64,000 nucleotides of DNA, taken from the NCBI GenBank assembly GCA_963921825.1, contig OY997588.1, positions 63,818,617 to 63,882,616 on the forward strand, written 5' to 3'. Each line of letters opens with the position of its first letter. The first letter of the stretch is position 1. This document shows, piece after piece, positions 23,040-34,279 of this stretch. The notes under the pieces were generated by a model. That model saw only the letters and a list, made by a program, of their open reading frames with translations, was not told the origin of the DNA and did not search any database. Source of the stretch: Erodium maritimum. Lineage: Eukaryota; Streptophyta; Magnoliopsida; Geraniales; Geraniaceae. Both the position numbers and the translations under genes were made by a program.

Positions 23040-23398
23040 TGAAGGTTCTGAACCATTTTGGTCGGAATTGGCATCCTGATTGGTGGGATGGGCTTGGAAA
23101 GCTGCTGACTGGTGGTTCCGGTTTCCATTCTGGTAATTGTGCCTGCTTTCGTTTTCGGTTGGAATGTTGTTTTATTGTAAGGGTGGGCTTTTCTTAAACT
23201 GGTTTTGGGTTGTCAGATGTCTTTGGGTACCTTAGTTTTCGACTGTGGATGGTTTTGGTGGATTACTTGCGTTGCAAGTTTGGTCTCCATCTCTCATCAA
23301 TGTGTAATACTTGTATTTCCTAGGGAGGTTTACTCTCTTCCTTGTCTTTATTTTAATGACTAGGACATTAATCAAAAAATTGCTGATCTAAAAAAAAC
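23040..23398 (+). mobile_element. LINE 3' tail with poly-A
   Basis: GT-rich 3' untranslated sequence ends TTTTAATGACTAGGACATTAATCAAAAAATT, then a short A-rich tail (CTAAAAAAAAC). This is the usual look of a plant LINE 3' end. It probably belongs with the ORF1 remnant at 21700-22500. Confidence 0.45.
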
Positions 23399-24030
23399 AT
23401 ATTTCATTTCACTTTATTTTTAGAACATTTATAATTTTTTTTATCATTTGATGGTGTGTGGTCTGAGTTGGCCAAATTTTAGTGTGGGGTCTGTTTATTT
23501 ATTTATTGTGCTGCAAATCTACACGTGTTTTGGATCGTAGATGTCCTTAAAAATAAGATTTCTAGAACCGGTGGTCCCTATTATGTTAATTAATCTGGGA
23601 TTCAAACCTTAATGATATTAGTATACCGGTTATGTAATGTCTCTAAGAACCGTGTTGAATGCAAGGTACAATTTAAGGGATGTGATGTGAGTTGTGAACA
23701 AACTCGGAAACTTGGACTGAACATAGATGTGATGCATCTCTTCCTATCAGGCCATTCTCTTATGTCATGAAGGGCCCCTTTACCCTTTCCAAGTTCAGCA
23801 TGCAATTTAAACTCACGGCTTAATAAGTTTGGACAAGTGTGTTAGATAGAGGTGTAAGGTTAATCTATAAAATCGCATCGACCCGAGATCAGTGGATTTC
23901 GGGGTAGTGAACGGATTTGATTTTCCGCATCCAGAAGGTTTTCGGATGGTGGTGGGTTTTGAATTTCCAAAACCGGTTGGTAAGTGTAGGTTTAGAAAAA
24001 TAAATCGCTCTCAGTGGCTTCTCTCAAAAC
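23399..24030. other. Non-coding sequence flanking the TRIM
   Basis: No gene or clear repeat is seen. The last bases (CTCTCAAAAC) continue directly at 24970 once the TRIM and one copy of AAAAC are removed. Confidence 0.5.
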
Positions 24031-24969
24031 TGTAAAAAAATGTAATCGAAATGCTTTGAATGATTTATTCAAGAGTATAAACACCTTTATATAAGAGATT
24101 ACAATGTTCCTAAAAGGAAAGAAATATTACATAATATATTAATTAATTGTTATTATCAAATCAAATCAGAATAAATCAATTTGTTTATTCTGATTTGATT
24201 ATAGCTTCAATACTCCCCCTCAAGTTGGAGCATGAAGATTCGTAATGCCCAACTTGAAAAGAAGATATTAAAACGATCACGTCTAATGCTTTTGGTGGAT
24301 GGTGCAAATGTTTACTCGTCTCATGGCCGACGGTGTAAACGGCATCTCGTCTCATGGCCGACGGTGCAAACGGCTACTCGTCTTGTGACCGACGGTGCAA
24401 ACGGCTACTCGTCTCGTGGCCGACGGTGCAAAGGGCATCTCGTCTCGGGGCCAACGGTGCAAACGGCTACTCGTCTCGTGGCCGACGGTGCAACGGGCAT
24501 CTCGTCTCGTGGCCGACGGTGCAAAGGGCATCTCATCCCGTAGTTGACGGCACAAACAATATCTTGTCTCGTGATCGACAATGTAAACATCATCAAAGGT
24601 GGAAACGACTATGGTTGATTACCACGATGCGAAAGCGAAATAAAACAATGTAAATAAAATAAAAATAGGAATAAATATTTCCTTCATACGCCCTGCCAAC
24701 TTGTTAGAACCATAAACTAACAAGTGGACAAAGCTACGGATTCATAAGACTTTATCAAGGATCGAAACCAGGCTCTGATACCATGTAAAAGTATAATCGA
24801 AATGCTTTGAATAATTTTATTGAAGAGTCTAAACTCCTTTATATAGGAGGTTACAAGATTCATAGAAGGAAATAAATCATACATGATTGTCTAATTTAAT
24901 TATCGAAATCAAATAAAATCAAATCAGAATAAATAAATTAGATTTATTCTGATATGATTACCTTCAATA
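24031..24969 (-). mobile_element. TRIM (terminal-repeat retrotransposon in miniature)
   Basis: Two similar direct repeats, 24031-24212 and 24784-24969 (about 182 and 186 bp), start TGTAAAA and end CTTCAATA on the plus strand. A 5-bp duplication AAAAC flanks them (24026-24030 and 24970-24974). On the minus strand the primer site TGGTATCAGAGC (24783-24772) touches the right repeat, and the polypurine tract CTTGAGGGGGAG (24224-24213) touches the left one. Initiator-Met tRNA priming points to Copia ancestry. The 570-bp interior encodes nothing and is filled by a tandem array, so copying must depend on another element. Confidence 0.85.
24290..24600. repeat. 31-bp tandem array inside the TRIM, about nine copies
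   Basis: The unit is CTCGTCTCGTGGCCGACGGT plus GCAAACGGCTA. Because 31 is not a multiple of three, all three frames cycle through the same 31-residue peptide period (with the core DGANGYSSRGRRC). This is why open frames appear on both strands. It is a repeat artefact rather than a gene. Confidence 0.85.
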
Positions 24970-25362
24970 AAAACAGAAGGCTTCTAACACTTCTGCCTTC
25001 GTCGCCGCCAGTTTCGAACGTCTGTTATGGATACTCCGGAAGTCGTTGGAGGCTTTCAGTGCTCCGGATCTTCCCTTGTCTAGGTGTGCGCTTTTCCTTT
25101 TTTATCCATCCTTCCTTGTCGTCTACGTGCGATTTCGATTTCTCAGATCTGGAGTCCAAAAGTAAGATGAGGCACTGCTCCAGTCGGTCTTGTTCCTCTT
25201 CTCAGGTCCGCATCCCATACTTTTATTCCCCCTTTTATATCGTTCAGGAGAAGTTTGGACTCAGTCGGATGTGTTGGCTGGCGGCGGGTCAATTCACAAG
25301 AGTCGAGTGATTTGGGTGTTGGGCCTTAGGCGTTGGTGCCATGACAGTTCACTCCCTTCTAG
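24970..25362 (+). other. Host sequence between TRIM and Copia (LINE-like)
   Basis: This segment continues on the far side of the Copia element at 33827-34279 and, beyond the RRM retroposon, at 35978-36210, when the insertions are removed. The composition is GT-rich with short frames only, like the untranslated part of a LINE. No domain is recognised. Confidence 0.35.
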
Positions 25363-27049
25363 TGTTGGGTCTCGAGGTAGGGTTGGAGATGAACCAACTC
25401 GCAGCGGAAAATCAATGAAAACCAAGAGACAATTAAAACCATGAAACAACTAACAAAAATGGATTAACAAGAGAAAAATTCAGCACTAGTTCTTACCAAA
25501 ACAAGAACACCGGTTAACGAATGATTGGTTTGAGTCTCCAAGACGCCTACGTATCCACATGGAAATCAAAGCCACGTAGTTCTTCTCTTTGAGGACTCAA
25601 GAACACAAACATGGAGGTGGAAACTAGCCAAACCCGAAATGGCCATGGAAGAGGGAGAGAAAATGTGTTTCCTATTCTTGTCTTGTGTTTGTTATGTTGA
25701 AAAAAGATGACTTAAACATAACAAAACCCATACTTGTCCAACTAAAGGCATGGGACAAGTATGGTGTCAAGTAAGGTGTAAATAGGACAAAGTATGGCAA
25801 GACAAGATTGGGTTAGGTGGTGAATCACCAACACCTTAATCCTTGTCTTGCTTACTTAGTACTAATTAATCAAGACTTGATTAATTAGTTCCATGGGCCT
25901 TGGTTGCATGGGCCTTTCATGGGCCTCTTGGAACATGGCCCGTGACCATTTCCAACGAGGTCCCGTGATTCGCTCATTGCCTCCATGCCTTCCATACCGG
26001 AAATGTCCAACATTATCCGACGCGATCAATCCCAAGACTCCAAGCCTTGTCTCGATCCGTAAAGTCCTATTCACTTACGGGCACATGACCCAAAACCCAG
26101 TTTTGGTCATGTCCCGAGACAACTCCCTTTTGGCCATTCTCCATAAATGTGTCAATGAGTTTCATCCTCCGGTGTGACCCTTAGGTTTATGCATGTCAAT
26201 AGATCAACGTAAAATCCCATTTTACTTGATCCTATTTAAGTGGCAACTAACGAGACTTTAGTATTGCCTGACACTACATAACGAATCGACCCTGTCGATT
26301 CTAACCTTTCCGTCGTCCCTGTCATTATCCTTTTATCTCCGATATCCTGATTGAGATAAGGCATAGAGCCGTCATCCTTATTATTCTCAATCACCGTTCC
26401 TTGATATGTGAGATGACTGAAGATATGATACCCAGTATCATGTGCATGGCCATGCTATTCTTCCAGTCACTCTCGATCAAGTGGCCGAGAACCGATATCT
26501 TTCCCATACCTTAGTATGAGGGATAAATCCCTTAGCCGTCTTTCGTGTCACTCATGTAGCCCGTCCCCAAGCCAATCCTGGCCGTTATGGAAGCCCTGTT
26601 ACGGACAACGTTAGGCTCAGGTCAAACTCAGTTGTTGACTACATAGCGATCACAAAGACTCCTTGGTCTAAGGATACATGACAAGCTACAACACTGAATA
26701 TGTTCATGACTTAATCTATGGCACATATTCAGGGCGGGTCATCCAATATCATGTCCCACATGATATCTATGATCAGACTCCGGAATCCCATTCCAATGAC
26801 TAACAGAACGTAAGCCATAAAGAGCCATCTTTCATACTAGTCGCTTCTAGTGAAGCTTTGTTGACTAGGGACCCATCGAGTGTGATCTATCTCGATCTAT
26901 GGTTCTATTCGCATGGTGGGCATAGATCAGAGCACACATCGATATATTACTCCAACACATAAGTAATATAAAGCCGCTTTAATTTTATTGCTAACGATGA
27001 TATATACATTTGGACATTTAGGATTGAACTACGGGCACTAAGACTAACA
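25363..27049 (-). repeat. Copia 3' LTR
   Basis: Downstream LTR in element orientation. It matches 32135-33821 base for base apart from two substitutions I could see, near 25524 and 26740. The short frames in it (26074-25862 and others) occur identically in the other LTR and are not genes. Confidence 0.95.
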
Positions 27050-27060
27050 ATCTCCCACTT
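27050..27060 (-). promoter_or_regulatory. Copia polypurine tract
   Basis: The minus-strand sequence AAGTGGGAGAT lies directly against the 3' LTR. It is the plus-strand primer site of the element. Confidence 0.85.
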
Positions 27061-27636
27061 GCCCTAGTTCCAATCTAAACTCCAATATGTCCCCATCGAC
27101 TTTACATGTCTAACATGTTCAGGCAGTGACACTGCCTTAGTCAAAGGGTTGGCTATGTTATCATCTGTTGCAATATCGGTTATCTTCACTTCACCTCAGT
27201 TCAGTATTTATCTGATGAGGTAGATACGCCGCAGTACATGTTTGGATTTGTTATGCGATCTAGGCTTTTAGCTTGCGCAATGGCCCTTGTGTTGTCGCAA
27301 AATGGATTCACCGGACTGGATGGGTTTATAATTACACCCAGCCCTGCCATGAATTTCCAAATCCACATAGCCTCCTTAGCTGCCTCTGCAGCATCCATGT
27401 ACTTGGCCTCTGTCGTAGATTCGGCAATGGTATCTTGCTTTACGCTTTCCCAGCTAAAGCTCTGCCATTCAACGTAAACACATATCCTGATTGACTTCTA
27501 AAGTCATCTGGATTTGTCTTGGAAAACTAGCGTCTACTCATCCTTCGACGACTAGTTCAACATCATCTTTCCCCCGGGTTAGAATGATGTCTACTGGTAC
27601 AACATAAGGCTTACGAGACGTCTGGTCTCATACATG
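27061..27636 (-). pseudogene. Copia RNase H and pol C-terminus, broken
   Basis: The minus-strand frame 27398-27201 contains AAEAAKEAMWIWKF and PFCDNTRAIAQAKS, which match the Copia RNase H (AAxEAxxWL and CDNxxAI boxes). After a stop it continues near 27190-27070 with DIATDDNIANPLTKA, the usual pol C-terminus. Frame breaks occur before and after this frame. Confidence 0.75.
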
Positions 27637-28624
27637 TCATGGCATATATGATCGATCCTGCCCCCCGGCGCATAGGATTCTTATCATCCTTTTCAGCTCA
27701 TCAGGTGTCTTAGGACACTGAGTCTTGCTGAGATGAATGTCATGACTAGTGGGTAAGAGTCCTTTCTTTGAATCGAGCATTAAGAACCTACTCAATGCCT
27801 TGTTCACATAGGTTCCCTGACTTAAATCCAAGACCCTCTTGGTGCGATCTCTACATATCTTAATCCTTAAGATATGAGAAGCATCGCCTAAGTCCTTTAT
27901 TGAAAAACACTTCCTCAACCAAGCTTTAGTCTCGTGCAAGGTTGGGATGTCGTTTTCAATGAGAACCAGAAAGGTAATATTGCTCCCACTAGCCTTCTTA
28001 TAAACGCAAGATTCATCCTCGTTCTTGATTAAGCCAAATCCAATTACAGCTTCATCAAAACGAAGGATCCAACTCCGAGAAGTTCGTTTCAATCCATAAA
28101 TGGATTTCAACAACTTATAAATCTTTCCTTTATTCTTCGGATCGTCAAAACCTTTGGGCCGAGACATACAAACGTACTCAGTCAAATTTCCATTTAGGAA
28201 AGCGGTTTTGACATCCACTTGCCATATCTCGTAATTATGATACGCAGTTATGTCAAGAAGAATTTGGATCGATTTTGACCATAGCCACTAAGGAGAAGGT
28301 TTCCTCATAGTCAATCCATTGGATCTGCCTATAACCTTTCGCCACCAGTTGAGCTTTGTAGGTCAGAGGGTTGCCGTCCATGTCCATCTTCACCTTGAAG
28401 ATCCATTTGCATCCTATGGTCCTCACACCATTGATAGGATCAACCGGTTCCCAGACTCGGTTGTCCGACATGGATTGCATTTCCTCCCTCATGGCTCCCA
28501 GCCATAACTCGGAGTTGGGCCCATCCACGACTTCCTGAAAGGTGGCTGGATCATCGTGATCCACCATGACTTCATTGTCACCTCCGGATACCATATCTTG
28601 GAGGTGGAAGATTGATCCTTTCAA
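27637..28624 (-). pseudogene. Copia reverse transcriptase lacking its YVDD core
   Basis: The frame 28624-28253 carries VWEPVDPINGVRTIGCKWIF and LVAKGYRQ. The frame 28218-27637 carries MDVKTAFLNGNL, YKLLKSIYGLKR and SIKDLGDASHILRIKI. These are the standard Copia RT blocks in order. Where FLVLYVDDILLIGND is expected, this copy reads FLVLIENDIPTL, so the catalytic Asp-Asp segment is missing through an in-frame deletion. A frame break separates the two open parts. The enzyme cannot be active. Confidence 0.85.
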
Positions 28625-29159
28625 ATCGCCTTGGACCTTCCGGAATTGTAACAGGAATTGGTTCTTACTCTACGACAATCTCTGGCTCCTTTCTACTGGG
28701 TTGCCAATTGGTTTAGACAGATCTGTACCATCCTGAATTTCTTCGAGATGCACAGTCCTCCCAATGACGTCTTTGGAAACAAAACTTCTTTTCCATAAAG
28801 ACCCCACCCCAGGCGACGAACACCATGTTCTCACTGGGATTGTAGAAATATTATCCCCTTGTTGCTTTGGGATACCACACGAAGGTGCATATCTCAGATC
28901 TTGGTTCGAGCTTAGTCGAAACCAAATGTTTCACACAAGCCTCGCAACCACAAATCTTTAGGAAGGACAAAGCGGGCATCATCCCGTACCATTTTTAAAA
29001 TGGTGTCCCTTCCACACCATTCGTCGAAGCCCGTTCACTATGAATGCGGTCGTCTCTAGAGCAAAACCCCTAAAAGAGATTGGGAGATCAGTCCAACTAA
29101 TCATGGAACAGACCATTGTCTAACAATGTCCGATTTCTCCGTTTGGCTACACCTTTCAA
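28625..29159 (-). pseudogene. Copia integrase C-terminus and linker, frames broken
   Basis: Minus-strand fragments such as GVAKRRNRTLLD (near 29125) correspond to the block that holds the third catalytic residue of Copia integrases, where Glu is expected and Lys is found. Several stops follow toward the RT region. Nothing else is recognised here. Confidence 0.6.
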
Positions 29160-29948
29160 CTACAGTGACCTAGGAGGAGTCCATTCCAAAAGGATCCCAT
29201 TCTCTTTTAGATGATCTAATAACTCTGTGGTCAAGTATTTTCCACCTCGATCCAATCGAAGTGCCTTAATACCTTTGTCGAGCTGGTTTTCTACTATAGT
29301 CTTAAACTCTTTGAATTTATCAAAAGCTTCAGACTTATGTCTCACCGAATAGACATAACCATATTTACTGTAATCATCAGTAAATGTGATAAAGTAGCTA
29401 CAACCACTCCTGGCAAGTGAACTTATTGGTCTACACACATTCGAGTGTATCAGCCCCAATAATTCACCCGCCCTTTCATCGCGATCGATAAAGGGCACTT
29501 TAGTCATTTTGCCCATCAAACAAACCTTGCACCTATCGATCGAATGGAATTCGAATGAACCTGAAAGCCCGCACTTCTGAAGTGCTGATAGGCGCTTCTT
29601 GTTTATGCGACCCAAATGACAGTACCATAACAGAGTTAGGTTTAAATCGTTGGATTTAAACCTCTTGGTATTAACGGAATATATAGAACTTGAGGCATTG
29701 TTACCCATATCTAATATGTACAATCCTCCAACCATGTCAGTACTGGTATAAAACATATCATTGCATAGAACATTGAAAACTCCATTTTCAATATTAACAT
29801 TATATCCTTCCTTGTCAAACACGGATACAGATATAATATTCCTACTAAAAGTAGGTATGCAATATACATTATACAATACTAAGACAAGGCCTCTTGGCAA
29901 AGCAAGACTCATGGATCCTACAGCAGTTGCCACAACTCTGAGGTCCAT
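29160..29948 (-). pseudogene. Copia integrase core, catalytic Asp lost
   Basis: The minus-strand frame of 262 codons contains the end of the protease region (NIISVSVFDKEGY), the zinc-binding pre-integrase segment (WYCHLGRINKKRLSALQ ... CKVCLMGK) and the core (ELLGLIHSNVCRPIS, YFITFTDDYSKYGYVY, GIKALRLDRGGKY). In the first core block the catalytic Asp of IHxDVxGP is Asn. The second Asp (FTDDYS) is kept. The frame ends early at WTPPRSL. Integration of this copy must have used an integrase from elsewhere. Confidence 0.8.
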
Positions 29949-30447
29949 TTCGTGCTTTCCAAATCTCTCCTACTTTCAGCCACCATATATTAGTGCATGT
30001 GTGAGATTCAGTCATGGTATCTAATACCCATGAATCTTTGGAAGTAGAGAGATGTAGCTCTATAGAGTTAATACCGAATGAAGGCACAATCCCACCGCCC
30101 TTCCTTAGATCATCCAGGTTTCCTGATGAAGGCGCAGTCCTACTGCCCTTCTTCAGATCATCCAGGCTATTTGATGAAGGCGCAGTCCCACTGCCCTTCT
30201 TCAGATCAGCCGTGAACTTCCTGTAATCCCGGTTCCAATGACCAGGCTGTTGGCAGTAGAAGCAGACATTCTCAGGTGTCTCATCTTTCCTGCCAAGTGC
30301 GCATGGGCCCAGCCCTTGCCACTTCCAATTCCCTTGTTGACCATCAGAATATCCTTGGATCCCAGATCCCTGAGATATTCTTCTCAGCAGCTGATGACAC
30401 TTCATGTAACTCTGATATGGTCTTAGAGACAGCCTTGTCAAGGACAT
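29869..30447 (-). pseudogene. Copia gag zinc knuckle and protease, both damaged
   Basis: The frame holds CFYCQQPGHWNRDY, a CCHC knuckle whose last Cys is Tyr. A threefold spacer repeat around DDLKKGSGTAPSS follows, then SWVLDTMTESHTCTN, where the protease active site Asp-Thr-Gly has become Asp-Thr-Met. It overlaps the integrase frame at its end, showing a frameshift between them. Confidence 0.8.
30080..30215 (-). repeat. About 45-bp triple repeat in the gag-protease spacer
   Basis: Three copies of a segment with the plus-strand core GATGAAGGCGCAGTCC and CTGCCCTTCTTCAGATCA encode the repeated peptide DDLKKGSxTAPSS. The copies differ at a few positions. Confidence 0.75.
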
Positions 30448-30577
30448 ATTCTTTGCGTTCAGACTTGAGGACTATCCTCAAAATTCTGTACCAGTCCAAA
30501 TAGTTTGTCCCATTTGGCTTGACCCTGTCAAGAATGGTTTTTAATGACAAACTATTAATGTTCGCTGAATTTTCCAT
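30344..30577 (-). pseudogene. Copia gag N-terminus, truncated
   Basis: The frame starts MENSANINSLSLKTILDRVK and contains NGTNYLDWYRILRIVLKSE and YVLDKAV, the first block of the Copia capsid (UBN2-type) domain. Within about 20 codons it runs into the segment just before the zinc knuckle. Most of the capsid domain, normally over 150 residues, is therefore deleted. Confidence 0.75.
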
Positions 30578-32121
30578 TTGATCTACAACAGATAAAATTC
30601 AATCAGTAAACTGAATAAATTTTATGAAGATCAAGCTTAAACACCAACAATCAATTCTAAACCTTTAGAATCTGAAACCAAGATCCTTGATTCACTCGAT
30701 TAAGCTGAACTAATGCTCACCACTTAATCGAGCTATGTAGGTAGGACTCCATCCAATCACATCCAATGTGACTCTTGGCTAGGGTATGTACTTATGTACA
30801 CGACTTACCCTATCTGTTACCCTAGCTCAACCTCAGGCCGAGAATCGTAGTCGGGTCCACCAATTTTCAACTATGGCTCGTTACTATGTAGGTGCTCCGC
30901 TAATGCGCACGACACCCACATATGTCGTCCAAACCTACTACCCCGCTTCCCCATGGATGCTCCGCTAATGCGCACGACACCCATAGGACGGGGAGGTAGT
31001 AAGGTGTTGATGATTGGGAGGTATCGGACATGACCCGCTTTTACTTGTCCAGTTGTGTTCAAAACTTTGGCACATCCTAGATGCGATGAGCACATCAACT
31101 ACATTCCAAATGCAATGATGCCTCAAATTACATCCAATGTAATTCTTCCTTTGAACCCGTCAACTACATCCAATGCAATGACGGTTCTAAGGGTTCACAC
31201 ACAAGGATTAAAATTCCAATTTTATCTTTGCATGTGAGGTGATATGCTCGGTAAATAAAGTTAAGCATGCAATTCTAAAACACATAGAATTAATCATGCA
31301 TAAACTAAACCAAGCATAAAGCAATAAATGTGCACATAATAGCCCCCTAAACTAACTCCCACTAGCTTCTTGAGCTCCATCGACTCCAAGCCGATGCCAA
31401 CACCCGAAAAGCCACCAAATGACCTTTTCGCCCTTTCTTCGTCTTGAGTAAAATATTACAATTTAATACACGACTCGCAGGTCGGGAATAAATAAATATT
31501 ACAAACAAGTGGTTCGACGACCACACCTTGAAAGAATAATTACACGTTAACTCTAACGGCTCGCAGGCCGTGAAAAGCGATAAATAATTAAATTGAGCTC
31601 GGGGCTATTATGTACACCATGCCAACATCACATCACACATCGTGTTATCAAACAAGAATGTTATCAAACATCATGTGATTTTCCGGTTTTAATTAATAGC
31701 CAAGTTTCGAAATTTTTTTAATGCTCGGTTTATCGAAACCGTTCAAAAATGAAACTTTTGAACATTTGATCTTCGAGTTCATCATGACGGTTCCAAACTC
31801 GTCATAACTAACAAAACGGTTTAGCCTTGGCATATCAACCATCCAATGGTCATGCTTGGCCTAGCTCCGTCCAACGGAGCCCCGTTCGGTCCCGGTTTCG
31901 GCTCCCCGAGAGTCCCGCTCCCGAGACCCGAAAAATCAAATTTTTTTCAAAATTTCCAGATTTGAAATAATTTTCAAAAATTCATTTTACATGCATTAAA
32001 TCCATAAACAATAATTTAAAACATGTTATCAAACAATTTAGCAAAACAACATGCCAAAAACGAAACTTTCAAGCAAAACCGAAACTTTGAACACCGTCTT
32101 GTGAATCCCGAAGGTAGCACG
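30578..32121 (-). other. Copia 5' leader, non-coding
   Basis: About 1.5 kb between the primer site and gag has only short frames. It includes a twofold repeat of GCTCCGCTAATGCGCACGAC (near 30893 and 30959). It presumably carries packaging signals, but none can be pinpointed. Confidence 0.6.
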
Positions 32122-32133
32122 GCTCTGATACCA
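32122..32133 (-). promoter_or_regulatory. Copia primer-binding site for initiator Met tRNA
   Basis: The minus strand reads TGGTATCAGAGC one base after the end of the 5' LTR. It is the standard complement of the plant initiator Met tRNA 3' end. Confidence 0.95.
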
Positions 32134-32134
32134 C

Positions 32135-33821
32135 TGTTGGGTCTCGAGGTAGGGTTGGAGATGAACCAACTCGCAGCGGAAAATCAATGAAAACCAAGAG
32201 ACAATTAAAACCATGAAACAACTAACAAAAATGGATTAACAAGAGAAAAATTCAGCACTAGTTCTTACCAAAACAAGAACACCGGTTAACGAATGATTGG
32301 CTTGAGTCTCCAAGACGCCTACGTATCCACATGGAAATCAAAGCCACGTAGTTCTTCTCTTTGAGGACTCAAGAACACAAACATGGAGGTGGAAACTAGC
32401 CAAACCCGAAATGGCCATGGAAGAGGGAGAGAAAATGTGTTTCCTATTCTTGTCTTGTGTTTGTTATGTTGAAAAAAGATGACTTAAACATAACAAAACC
32501 CATACTTGTCCAACTAAAGGCATGGGACAAGTATGGTGTCAAGTAAGGTGTAAATAGGACAAAGTATGGCAAGACAAGATTGGGTTAGGTGGTGAATCAC
32601 CAACACCTTAATCCTTGTCTTGCTTACTTAGTACTAATTAATCAAGACTTGATTAATTAGTTCCATGGGCCTTGGTTGCATGGGCCTTTCATGGGCCTCT
32701 TGGAACATGGCCCGTGACCATTTCCAACGAGGTCCCGTGATTCGCTCATTGCCTCCATGCCTTCCATACCGGAAATGTCCAACATTATCCGACGCGATCA
32801 ATCCCAAGACTCCAAGCCTTGTCTCGATCCGTAAAGTCCTATTCACTTACGGGCACATGACCCAAAACCCAGTTTTGGTCATGTCCCGAGACAACTCCCT
32901 TTTGGCCATTCTCCATAAATGTGTCAATGAGTTTCATCCTCCGGTGTGACCCTTAGGTTTATGCATGTCAATAGATCAACGTAAAATCCCATTTTACTTG
33001 ATCCTATTTAAGTGGCAACTAACGAGACTTTAGTATTGCCTGACACTACATAACGAATCGACCCTGTCGATTCTAACCTTTCCGTCGTCCCTGTCATTAT
33101 CCTTTTATCTCCGATATCCTGATTGAGATAAGGCATAGAGCCGTCATCCTTATTATTCTCAATCACCGTTCCTTGATATGTGAGATGACTGAAGATATGA
33201 TACCCAGTATCATGTGCATGGCCATGCTATTCTTCCAGTCACTCTCGATCAAGTGGCCGAGAACCGATATCTTTCCCATACCTTAGTATGAGGGATAAAT
33301 CCCTTAGCCGTCTTTCGTGTCACTCATGTAGCCCGTCCCCAAGCCAATCCTGGCCGTTATGGAAGCCCTGTTACGGACAACGTTAGGCTCAGGTCAAACT
33401 CAGTTGTTGACTACATAGCGATCACAAAGACTCCTTGGTCTAAGGATACATGACAAGCTACAACACTGAATATGTTCATGACTTAATCTATGGCACATAT
33501 TCAGGGCGGGTCGTCCAATATCATGTCCCACATGATATCTATGATCAGACTCCGGAATCCCATTCCAATGACTAACAGAACGTAAGCCATAAAGAGCCAT
33601 CTTTCATACTAGTCGCTTCTAGTGAAGCTTTGTTGACTAGGGACCCATCGAGTGTGATCTATCTCGATCTATGGTTCTATTCGCATGGTGGGCATAGATC
33701 AGAGCACACATCGATATATTACTCCAACACATAAGTAATATAAAGCCGCTTTAATTTTATTGCTAACGATGATATATACATTTGGACATTTAGGATTGAA
33801 CTACGGGCACTAAGACTAACA
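32135..33821 (-). repeat. Copia 5' LTR
   Basis: Upstream LTR in element orientation, 1687 bp, nearly identical to 25363-27049. It would contain the element promoter. I did not assign a TATA box with confidence. Confidence 0.95.
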
Positions 33822-33826
33822 TCTAG

Positions 33827-34279
33827 GTATCATCGAGTGAGGCGCTGCCAAGGTGTTGGTCGTCGATTCTAAGTATCTATGGGTGGTGTGTGCTAGGTGG
33901 GAATTGAAATGGTGGCGGTGGCACATGTGTTCGTCTGGATGCAAGGCCTTGTTTTCGGTCTCGCATCGTCGAGATTCGAATCATGTGTTCCCCCTTTCCA
34001 CCGATGATCATGGGCTTTGTTCCTCTGTGTGGTACCGCTCAGGTACTGGTCCGTCATTTTACGATCTACCTCCTACTGTTGGTTGGCAACAGGGTGGTAA
34101 TTGCAACCGGGACCGAGCAACGGATTTGGATCGCTTGTGGTGTTGGTTATCGATCATTGTTCTAGGTGTTTGTCGGAGGCTGGAGTGTCCAATGCAAGAT
34201 GTTGGCTGGCAGTATGCGGTATTTTATAGTGAGTGGATGGTGGTGTGTGGACGTAGGCTTCCGGTTGGTGTGGTCGTTT
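33827..34279 (+). other. Host sequence between Copia and RRM retroposon
   Basis: GT-rich sequence continuous with 24975-25362 and with 35978-36210 after insertions are removed. The 144-codon plus-strand frame (33853-34287) runs through it with no recognisable domain and odd composition (rich in Trp and Cys), so I do not call it a gene. Confidence 0.4.

Larger units (their letters stand above)
25363..33821 (-). mobile_element. Complete Copia LTR retrotransposon, recently inserted but coding-dead
   Basis: Two LTRs of 1687 bp each (25363-27049 and 32135-33821) start TGTTGGG and end ACTAACA on the plus strand. They are flanked by a perfect 5-bp duplication TCTAG (25358-25362 and 33822-33826). 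The internal 5.1 kb reads on the minus strand as primer site, leader, gag, protease, integrase, reverse transcriptase, RNase H, polypurine tract. This is the Copia gene order, with integrase before reverse transcriptase. By eye I found only two differences between the LTRs. The coding region carries several disabling lesions, listed under the separate parts. Confidence 0.95.

Noticed and set aside
24232-24653. CRISPR-like array or repeat protein gene
   Set aside because: The units are directly adjacent with no unique spacers, the host is a plant, and the array lies inside a TRIM. The open frames follow from a 31-bp period.
25862-26177. Conserved small gene, because the same frames occur again at 32634-32949
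   Set aside because: The two places are the two LTRs of one Copia element, so the identity only reflects LTR duplication.
32122-32133. tRNA gene fragment
   Set aside because: TGGTATCAGAGC is the primer-binding site next to the LTR, and no cloverleaf surrounds it.
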